NCBI GenBank assembly: GCA_009731375.1
Contig: BJOX01000010.1
Coordinates: 409,424 to 473,423, forward strand
Source of the DNA: Paulinella micropora
Taxonomy: Eukaryota > Cercozoa > Imbricatea > Euglyphida
Direction: 5' to 3'
DNA: 64,000 nt
The number at the start of each line of letters is the position of its first letter. Within the stretch, counting starts at the first letter, position 1. This document shows, piece after piece, positions 55,344-64,000 of the stretch. The notes under the pieces were generated by a model. It had not been told where the DNA came from. It saw only the letters and a list, made by a program, of their open reading frames with translations, and searched no databases. The position numbers and the translations under genes were made by a program.

Positions 55344-58217
55344 ATTGATATCCGTAAGGGATACTATCATTATCTGTGTAGAAGTTTCTCCCACACCATC
55401 TTGATTTATTAACTACTTTTACAACATTCTTTTGGTGTTGTATGCTAAAGTGTTCAATGTGTTGCTGTTTGCTATTTCTACTTGTGTGTATCTTCTTCAT
55501 TATAAAGTCTCTCGTGTTTGTTAGGCTTTCACCCTTGTCCATTAATTCATATGAAGCAAGATTTAATTTCTTTAAGTCTAAGCCTTTACCTCTGAAATGA
55601 AAGTATGTTTTCTTGTCATCCTTCTTTATCTCTAACATATATAACTTAGGTGCTATCCATATACCCCTAATTATTTTACAATTCTTCCCGAGGTCGTCAT
55701 CCATTCCGCCGATTGTTTTATCACCAAACCTTTTTATTCTTTCAATGTTATTCACATGTGATTGAATGCTGTCTGTATCTGTATAATAATAGTCTCTGTC
55801 AGGGTCGTTGTCTGGGTTTGCTTCAGTCATATACTTATACATAATTCGTCTGCTGTATGCTAATATGAAGGCTCCGTAATGTGTGGGTTTTGTAATTTTT
55901 TCTTCTTTTTCATATTCATCTCGTGGAATACCTGATATAAGCCAAAGTTCGTCATTGAATTTTTCAATATCTGTTATAACATGCTTAGCCCAGAATTTCC
56001 AATACTCATGATTTTTAGATATATATTTGCTCATAGTGTTTATTGGTCTCTGTATGGTTTGGCCATATAAAGCATTCATAAACAACTTCGCTAATAAATA
56101 TTGTGGAGTGCCTTTCTTTGAGTTTTGTTTTTTCTTGAATAAGTCCAATATATAATCTTTGAATACTGGTTCTGCTTCTTCCGTGTAATAGCCCCGATTG
56201 ATTTTGACTTGATATCCAAGTTCAATCATATCCTCAACATCAATAGATGTGAGCCATTGGTCTTTCATATCTCTTAACTCCCACTTCAAGCAACCTTTGC
56301 TATCTCTGTATGGCACTCGCGGGTGAAGTAAAGTTTTAGGGCATACATAATCAACGTTATATATTCCAATTTTTCCTTTCATTTCACCTTCGCACTCCTT
56401 GATTTCACCCGTCATAAATAATTCTAACATAGCCATTGGATAGAGTGAGACGACATCAGCATCAATAAGATAATCAACAATCTCATCAAAACTTATTTCA
56501 CATCTTTTATATTTTTCATATTGCTTTGAGATAAATCTTCTTTTGCTTGGATAAGTTCTCGCTCCATATACCGCTCTTCTAAAATCCTTCTCCTGTTTTA
56601 AATTAGGTAGTTGTATCATATATTTTCAGTCTATCTTCTTTTTCCATAGATTGAATGTTAATGAAGAAGTAGAGATAAACGCGGTTAGGTTTGTTTTATG
56701 TTTATCAAATGTCTGCTTATTTAGTGTGTCATGAAGTTCTTTAAGCCCCATAACATCTTTCTCTAAGTATATCAAACATTCTTTTTCCGTTTCCTCATCC
56801 ATCTCTTCCCATCTTTTCCCCTTGCTATGGTCAAAGTCGCCCTTTAATACATTACAGCCTAATGTTTCAAGGTTCTTTTTAGGCTTCCCTCTGTGTGCTT
56901 ACACATATCCCAGAATTTAATGTTCTTGTATTCCATAGAAATAATAGCCTCATTATTTATTAATGGTGTGATTTTTATCTTTCTTTTGATAAATTCATTT
57001 TGAAAGAAGTAGTGGTCAAATTTACTATCATTAAAAGCATTAACATATAATGTAGCCTTAGGATTTCGCTCCTTTAATTTTTCAGCATATTCAAGGATTA
57101 TATCAAGAAGTTTGGATATATAATTATCACCCGCTACATATTTAAATCCGATATCAGCGATTGTGTAGCCACCGATATAAGGAGTATGTAATTCATATGT
57201 GATCGTAAATGTTTCAAAATCATAATGAAATATCTCATCCTGATTGTTATATTTCATTTCTTTGAAGGAAGTTAATAATGACCTTACCTGTTTATCTTTT
57301 TGTCTGAGTTTTGCTTTCGCATATGAAACCCTTTTATTATTACAGGTGTGTTTATTATAATATTCAGTGAAACAATTAGGACACTTATTTTTATTTCTTT
57401 TTATAAAACCAAAGTAATGTCCTTTTGCTAAATAACAAAGCACATCCGCAGTAATTAATGGGTCAGTAAAGTTTTTTAATGTTTGTTTTGAAGATGAGTC
57501 TGTCATTTCAAAATACTTTCCTTCAACACAATACCTTTTCAATATTTCAAATCCTATTGAAAAGGTATATATGAATTGGGTTCAAGATTAAACTCATTTC
57601 TGATATCATTACATACTTTTTTATTCAGTTTTGATTTTCCTTTCATTGGTAAATTCAATATATCCTTGAAGACATAGAAGAAGCAGTTATTATCTTTGCT
57701 TCGTGGGTTAATATGAATTCCTTCTATTGTTTTATGTTTCTTATCACTTCCCGTTTCATTACATCCGCCTCCGTCCTCTTGGATAATTTGTCATATCCGT
57801 TAGCGCTGGCTTCAAGGTTTTCTTCATTATATAAATATATAGCACGAAATAAATCGTCTATATCTTTCAACTTAACCGCATTGAAAGTTTTCCATTGACA
57901 AACTTACTATCATCAGCATCTGTTATATAACCAAACTTAACATGTATGCTTGCTTCCCCTGTCACACCTTTACTTTTTGCGTCCTTTACCGCTCTCATAG
58001 TTGTTAATTCAATCGCATCCATATCATAGAAGTTAATATCAAGTTCTCTGAATGGATACGTATAGCCGTTTATCCCTCTGTTCTTTATCGGTCTTAGTTC
58101 AACAACCTTAAATTCCCTCTGTTTAGTCTCCCGTGTCTTAGTTTCCCTTAAATTAGCCTTTGACTTTAAGAGTTCTACATTTTTCTTTGTTGGTCTTGGT
58201 GGTAATGGTGGTGGCAT
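55342..58217 (-). pseudogene. Protein-primed family B DNA polymerase, broken by several lesions
   Basis: The replicative polymerase of the virus. Read 58,217 to 55,342 it gives about 955 codons. Exonuclease motifs: HYDFETFTI (Exo I) and NAFNDSKFDHYF (Exo II). Polymerase motifs: A, DADVVSLYPMAM; B, KLFMNALYGQT; C, YYYTDTDSIQ. The C-terminus ends in WCGRNFYTD...PYGY, typical of PLVs. A Zn-binding-like CPNCFTEYYNKHTC sits before Exo I. Frame changes occur near 57,888, 57,730, 57,560 and 56,880 (mostly at A or T runs), plus an in-frame TGA at 56,625-56,627. The gene starts MPPPLPPRPTKKN after AT-rich DNA. Either decayed or affected by homopolymer errors. Confidence 0.9.
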
Positions 58218-58316
58218 ATTGATTTTATATTGTTGGGGATATAAAATATTAAGAAAAATATTAAATAATTATCTGTTATATTTATAACTAATAATATATT
58301 ATCCTTAAATAGAAAT

Positions 58317-58538
58317 TCATTTTAATGCTTCCTCCATTCTTTTTAATTTAAGCAAAGCCTGCTTTAGCTCTTCCCTTTTTTTCTTTCTTTTTTCTGCTAT
58401 CGCGGTTTTATTTTGATTATAATATTCCATGGACTTCTGCTTGTGTCTTTCTGGGTCTTTTTTAATAAACTCTCTGGCTCTTTTTCGCATTGCTTCCTTT
58501 TTTTCTTCTGGCGTCTTGTATAATGGTTTTCTACCCAT
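58317..58538 (-). CDS. Small basic helical protein (GRKPLYKT type)
   Basis: 73 residues starting MGRKPLYKTPEEKKEAMRKRA, then strongly Lys/Arg/Glu-rich helix. Short proteins with the same GRKPLxKT start followed by EEKK and a Tyr-rich repeat occur in many algal giant viruses and PLVs; probably DNA-binding, but unproven. Preceded by an ACATATATATAAC box. Confidence 0.62.
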   Translation of the reverse strand: MGRKPLYKTPEEKKEAMRKRAREFIKKDPERHKQKSMEYYNQNKTAIAEKRKKKREELKQALLKLKRMEEALK

Positions 58539-58586
58539 GTTATATATATGTAGAAAAAAATAATCTTTAATTTAAATTAATAATTA

Positions 58587-58865
58587 TTAAGGGATAGTAA
58601 TTTCTAGTCCATAATGTTTTCCAACTCCTCCACCATAAGTTGAATAAAATACCCTTTGCCTTCCTTCAAATTTTAATGATGGTGCTAAATTTTTATTAAT
58701 ATAACCCAAATGCTTACCGCTCTCTGTTTCAACCCTTATCGCATTTTTATCAAATTTATTTTCTGGCTCGTGTTTAATGAAAACTTTCTCATTACTTCTT
58801 CGTAGATATACAATATTATCTTGTCGCCCTTCAAATGAAACACCTACAACTCTTGTCGTCGTCAT
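58587..58865 (-). CDS. HIRAN-domain protein
   Basis: 92 residues, intact. VVGVSFEGRQDNIVYLRRS...VFIKHEPENKFDKNAIRVETESGKHLGYINKNLAPSL fits the HIRAN domain (vG..f.gR, EP.N..D.nAI.V, G.iGyi...A), which binds 3' DNA ends in SNF2/HLTF-type proteins. Stand-alone HIRAN proteins occur in phages and giant viruses. Its place beside PolB suggests a replication or repair role. Confidence 0.85.
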   Translation of the reverse strand: MTTTRVVGVSFEGRQDNIVYLRRSNEKVFIKHEPENKFDKNAIRVETESGKHLGYINKNLAPSLKFEGRQRVFYSTYGGGVGKHYGLEITIP

Positions 58866-58917
58866 TTATATCTTATGTATATATATACATATTAAATATA
58901 ATTTGTTTAAAATAAAA

Positions 58918-59169
58918 TTAATTATTATTTATTTTTTTGTAATATCTTTCTATGTCGTCATTTCTTCTAATTATCATAGTACAAGGATATCCATTTATTA
59001 TAACATCTTGCTTTTCTGCGAAGAAGTCTCTATGCGATTGACTTTTCTCGTGCGTGTATTTACTATATATACCTATTGTTTTACCACAGACACAAGTATA
59101 TTTATTTTTCCTTCTTTCTTTTAAGTATTCGTTTCTCTTCTGTTTTCTGAGTTGATAAATGTTGTCCAT
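58918..59169 (-). CDS. Small zinc-finger protein (C-x-C...H...H)
   Basis: 83 residues. CVCGKTIGIYSKYTHEKSQSH provides the pairs CxC and HxxxxxH, close to the single-finger proteins common in algal viruses. Basic on both sides, so probably nucleic-acid binding. Last gene before the right terminal repeat, pointing inward. Confidence 0.68.
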   Translation of the reverse strand: MDNIYQLRKQKRNEYLKERRKNKYTCVCGKTIGIYSKYTHEKSQSHRDFFAEKQDVIINGYPCTMIIRRNDDIERYYKKINNN

Positions 59170-59232
59170 TCGGTATATGTTATATTAGATAGTTTTCTAT
59201 TGTGTCGTTTATTTCTCTCAGTGCTAGATTGG

Positions 59233-59359
59233 GGGCTCTTTGGGGTGTTTTATGCTTTCGTATTGATTGTGCGGGAGATTAATAGGAGAGCGCCAAAACA
59301 CACAAAACGAAGTCAGGAATTTGCGAAAATTCATGACGAGATTTTGTGTATCAACTACT
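59233..59359 (-). repeat. Right terminal inverted repeat of the virus
   Basis: Reverse complement of 31,343-31,469 apart from a few mismatches near the inner end; ends CAACTACT at 59,359. Confidence 0.95.
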
Positions 59360-59365
59360 TGTTAA
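59360..59365. other. Target-site duplication of the virus (right), TGTTAA
   Basis: Identical to 31,337-31,342. Confidence 0.88.
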
Positions 59366-60138
<773 letters not shown>

Positions 60139-60393
60139 CTGAACTATCGTGTTCTTCCTATCTCGCCCCCCCCTCCCCATCTAACACTAATGCATATATC
60201 TGTCTGCTGTTCTGGTGTTTTGATGAAGCGGGTGGCTGTGAGGTGTTGCTGTTTTCGGTCTGTGCGGGTGGGGACAGTGTTACTTGTGCTGCGTGCGCAA
60301 TGTACACCCCCTCTATCGCACCACATCTGTCAAGAACTTGTCTGGCACCAACTTCCCTTCACTCACTCTCTTCACCTCACCGTTGTCTTCTCT

Positions 60394-60495
60394 AAGACAT
60401 TGAACAGCTAGCACATCAACTCACCAAAACCTGCATTAGAATGCAGGTTTAGAATGAGGTTTAGGTGAGTTGATGTGCTAGCTGTTCAATGTCTT
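60394..60495. repeat. Long perfect hairpin in retroelement remnant
   Basis: A 32-bp arm from AAGACATTGAACAGCTAGCA to CACC (60,394-60,425) matches its reverse complement at 60,464-60,495; inside it a second hairpin AACCTGCATT-AGA-ATGCAGGTT. Repeated exactly at 62,556-62,657. Confidence 0.92.
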
Positions 60496-60743
60496 TGAAA
60501 GTGATGAGTGGTGGTGTGGTGGTGTGTGGCTGAGCTTGAGGTGTTGGACCTGGTTTTGGTGTAAGGGTTGCAGCGGTGCTCCTCGTCGATATACATCATG
60601 CTTCATTGCATACTTCCTCACATTCCCCTTTCGCGTGAATTGTAGATATTCCTTGTCAACTTCCTCATCATCCCAACATGCTGACATAGCCATATCATGT
60701 CGTATTTCATCAGAGCAACGAGAGTCATGATCATTATCATCCA

Positions 60744-60744
<1 letters not shown>
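60478..60744 (-). pseudogene. Possible retroelement ORF fragment
   Basis: 88 codons, acidic at the N-terminus and His/Pro-rich at the end, upstream of the Copia protease on the same strand. Could be part of gag; no motif is recognised. Confidence 0.3.
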
Positions 60745-60786
<42 letters not shown>

Positions 60787-60870
60787 CTCTCTCTATCTCT
60801 CTCCTTCTTTCCTTCTCTCCCTCCCTCCCTAACATAAATACATACATGCATCTCCCTCCTCACCTTCCCT

Positions 60871-60939
<69 letters not shown>
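60740..60939. repeat. (CT)n and poly-C tract before N gap
   Basis: CT dinucleotides at about 60,747-60,781, then CTCCCTCC, then a C homopolymer of at least 65 bases up to the gap. Confidence 0.95.
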
Positions 60940-61767
60940 NNNNNNNNNNNNNNNNNNNNNNNNNNNNNNNNNNNNNNNNNNNNNNNNNNNNNNNNNNNNN
61001 NNNNNNNNNNNNNNNNNNNNNNNNNNNNNNNNNNNNNNNNNNNNNNNNNNNNNNNNNNNNNNNNNNNNNNNNNNNNNNNNNNNNNNNNNNNNNNNNNNNN
61101 NNNNNNNNNNNNNNNNNNNNNNNNNNNNNNNNNNNNNNNNNNNNNNNNNNNNNNNNNNNNNNNNNNNNNNNNNNNNNNNNNNNNNNNNNNNNNNNNNNNN
61201 NNNNNNNNNNNNNNNNNNNNNNNNNNNNNNNNNNNNNNNNNNNNNNNNNNNNNNNNNNNNNNNNNNNNNNNNNNNNNNNNNNNNNNNNNNNNNNNNNNNN
61301 NNNNNNNNNNNNNNNNNNNNNNNNNNNNNNNNNNNNNNNNNNNNNNNNNNNNNNNNNNNNNNNNNNNNNNNNNNNNNNNNNNNNNNNNNNNNNNNNNNNN
61401 NNNNNNNNNNNNNNNNNNNNNNNNNNNNNNNNNNNNNNNNNNNNNNNNNNNNNNNNNNNNNNNNNNNNNNNNNNNNNNNNNNNNNNNNNNNNNNNNNNNN
61501 NNNNNNNNNNNNNNNNNNNNNNNNNNNNNNNNNNNNNNNNNNNNNNNNNNNNNNNNNNNNNNNNNNNNNNNNNNNNNNNNNNNNNNNNNNNNNNNNNNNN
61601 NNNNNNNNNNNNNNNNNNNNNNNNNNNNNNNNNNNNNNNNNNNNNNNNNNNNNNNNNNNNNNNNNNNNNNNNNNNNNNNNNNNNNNNNNNNNNNNNNNNN
61701 NNNNNNNNNNNNNNNNNNNNNNNNNNNNNNNNNNNNNNNNNNNNNNNNNNNNNNNNNNNNNNNNNNN
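60940..61767. other. Assembly gap (828 N)
   Basis: A run of N between the two near-identical copies of the Copia remnant. Confidence 0.99.
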
Positions 61768-61866
<99 letters not shown>

Positions 61867-62905
61867 GGTTTCCCTCCCCTTTTACCCCTGTTTCTGCGGA
61901 GGTTCGTAACGCTTCTTGATATCTAATGGGGTATCGAACTCATTATCCCATCTGTAAAGAAGGGTCGACATCAATCTGCCTCTTACTAGCACGTCCTTCT
62001 TATCTATTCTTATGAGGTGTTTGAGGACTACCAGCTGTCCATTTGGGTGGACAATAGACCGATGATGGACTTGGTCCATCCTGCCGGTCGAGGAAATGTT
62101 CACGGGTAACCTGGTGTCGAGAAGCATGGGTCTCGACACCGTGACTGGCTTACCGTGTCCGTTGATTCTCGTCACTCTTGCCGTCCCCTCCTGTCCTATC
62201 TCACACTCTTCGTTACCTGTTACTAACCTGACAGGGGTACAGCTTTGATGTTGTGTAATATGTCGGGGTTGCACGCTATGTCCCTGGACGATCCACTATC
62301 CTGAACTATCGTGTTCTTCCTATCTCGCCCCCCCCTCCCCATCTAACACTAATGCATATATCTGTCTGCTGTTCTGGTGTTTTGATGAAGCGGGTGGCTG
62401 TGAGGTGTTGCTGTTTTCGGTCTGTGCGGGTGGGGACAGTGTTACTTGTGCTGCGTGCGCAATGTACACCCCCTCTATCGCACCACATCTGTCAAGAACT
62501 TGTCTGGCACCAACTTCCCTTCACTCACTCTCTTCACCTCACCGTTGTCTTCTCTAAGACATTGAACAGCTAGCACATCAACTCACCAAAACCTGCATTA
62601 GAATGCAGGTTTAGAATGAGGTTTAGGTGAGTTGATGTGCTAGCTGTTCAATGTCTTTGAAAGTGATGAGTGGTGGTGTGGTGGTGTGTGGCTGAGCTTG
62701 AGGTGTTGGACCTGGTTTTGGTGTAAGGGTTGCAGCGGTGCTCCTCGTCGATATACATCATGCTTCATTGCATACTTCCTCACATTCCCCTTTCGCGTGA
62801 ATTGTAGATATTCCTTGTCAACTTCCTCATCATCCCAACATGCTGACATAGCCATATCATGTCGTATTTCATCAGAGCAACGAGAGTCATGATCATTATC
62901 ATCCA

Positions 62906-62948
<43 letters not shown>

Positions 62949-63032
62949 CTCTCTCTATCTCTCTCCTTCTTTCCTTCTCTCCCTCCCTCCCTAACATAAA
63001 TACATACATGCATCTCCCTCCTCACCTTCCCT

Positions 63033-63093
<61 letters not shown>
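61768..63093. repeat. Second copy of the 59.61-60.94 kb segment
   Basis: From the (CT)n tract to the poly-C tract, this segment repeats 59,606-60,939 with a constant 2,162-bp offset and no differences that I could see apart from repeat-tract length. It includes the Copia protease (61,882-62,300, minus), the hairpin (62,556-62,657) and the ORF fragment (62,640-62,906, minus). Confidence 0.93.
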
Positions 63094-63103
63094 NNNNNNN
63101 NNN
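63094..63103. other. 10-N gap inside poly-C
   Basis: C homopolymers on both sides. Confidence 0.99.
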
Positions 63104-63105
63104 CC

Positions 63106-63136
<31 letters not shown>

Positions 63137-63863
63137 ACTCTCTCTCTCCCTCTCCCTCCCTCCCTCCCTAGCTGCATACATACATACATAGATACATACA
63201 TACACACATACATACATACATACATACATACATACATGCGTAACATAACATAACATAATATAACATAACATCACATAACATAACATACCATGACTTCACA
63301 GACATACAAACAAACATACATACATACATACATGACATAACATAACATAACATAACATAACATAACATACCATAGCATACCATGACTTCACATACATACT
63401 AACTAACATAACATATATAAGATAACATGCATACACACATATACACATACATACATACCTACATACATACATACATACATGCATACATACATGCATACAT
63501 ACGTACATACATGCATGCATGCATGCATATATATATACATGCATATAAACATACACTCGTAGTACTACCTTACATACGTACATACAGATATATATGCATG
63601 CATATACATACATACATACATACATACATACATACATACATACGCACGTATCATATCCTATCATAACATAATATAACATAACATAACATAACATAACATG
63701 ACAAACATACATGACAAACATACATACATACATACATACATACATACATACATACATACATACATACGAAGGTTCACACAAGCTCTAAAAGGCCTGCTAG
63801 ATTTAGCCGGCAGGTCTCATCCCTCCCTCCATCCCTCCCTCCCTCCATCCCTCTCTCTCTCTC

Positions 63864-63904
<41 letters not shown>

Positions 63905-63925
63905 ATCCATCTATCTATCTATCTA

Positions 63926-64000
<75 letters not shown>
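63104..64000. repeat. CA, CATA, AACAT and CT microsatellites
   Basis: (CA)n, CCCT repeats, long (CATA)n and (AACAT)n tracts, and (CT)n/(CTAT)n from about 63,850 to the window end. A CATACCATGACTTCACA motif recurs (about 63,284 and 63,374). No gene is seen in these 900 bp. Confidence 0.92.

Larger units (their letters stand above)
31343..59359. mobile_element. Integrated Polinton-like virus (PLV/Maverick type), 28.0 kb
   Basis: Bounded by inverted repeats of about 127 bp that begin AG and end CT, and by a 6-bp duplication. It encodes the full hallmark set: protein-primed family B polymerase, rve integrase, A32-type packaging ATPase, Ulp1/adenain-type protease, penton and major capsid proteins, plus an S74-ended fibre and accessory genes. 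Without the 6.4-kb fold-back insertion it would be about 21.6 kb, in the usual PLV range. Base composition (AT-rich, intronless, tightly packed genes) is quite unlike the host exons to its left. Six genes are broken, so this copy is probably not autonomous as assembled. Confidence 0.95.

Overview
The window is a eukaryotic nuclear scaffold, most likely from an alga or other protist. Coding stretches are interrupted by GT-AG introns, and it is full of microsatellites, tRNA-derived SINEs and retrotransposon debris. An integrated DNA virus has all the hallmark genes of a Polinton-like virus (PLV/Maverick type). The host lineage cannot be fixed from the sequence alone. N gaps lie at 6,048-6,219, 9,349-10,300, 16,562-16,571, 30,340-30,442, 39,986-39,995, 41,440-41,449, 50,448-50,457, 60,940-61,767 and 63,094-63,103.

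Left third (1-27.2 kb): one very large host gene on the + strand. I could join 21 exons in a single frame (11,091 nt, 3,696 codons plus stop; the 5' end is outside the window). It encodes an ectodomain of about 3,180 residues rich in N-glycosylation sequons, then about eight membrane segments and a polar tail. Its introns hold microsatellites, a SINE family, two other families ending in ATT repeats, and a four-copy 493-bp tandem array. Possible further exons lie at 25.0, 26.3 and 27.1 kb.

Middle left (27.1-31.3 kb): a degenerate + strand retroelement gag with a CCHC knuckle, then unrecognised sequence up to a Copia fragment on the minus strand.

Virus (31,343-59,359; 28,017 bp): near-perfect terminal inverted repeats of about 127 bp beginning AG, flanked by the 6-bp duplication TGTTAA. 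Left to right it carries two unknown genes (-), rve integrase (-), DUF5754-type gene (+), charged protein (-), S74-ended fibre (+), membrane protein (+), small secreted protein (-), small virion-like protein (+), packaging ATPase (+), basic protein (+), Ulp1/adenain-type protease (+), penton (+), major capsid protein (+), a 412-aa probable virion protein (+), two small genes (-), protein-primed PolB (-), a small basic protein (-), HIRAN protein (-) and zinc-finger protein (-). Structural genes point right and replication genes point left. MCP, ATPase, the 412-aa gene and most small genes are intact. Integrase, fibre, protease, penton, PolB and one small gene carry frameshifts or stops, so the copy looks endogenous and decaying, although some lesions may be assembly errors.

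Nested insertions: the virus sits inside a minus-strand Copia pol reading frame. The viral protease gene is split by a 6,429-bp fold-back element (42,972-49,400), and that element's right arm carries a 273-bp TA-flanked MITE (47,338-47,610). Viral intergenic regions hold a family of hairpins with GATRTTT...AAAYATC ends, which resembles the hairpin transcript-end rule of mimiviruses and virophages.

Right end (59.4-64 kb): Copia GAG-pre-integrase and aspartic protease remnants on the minus strand, a 2,162-bp-offset duplication across an N gap (possibly an assembly artefact), and simple repeats.
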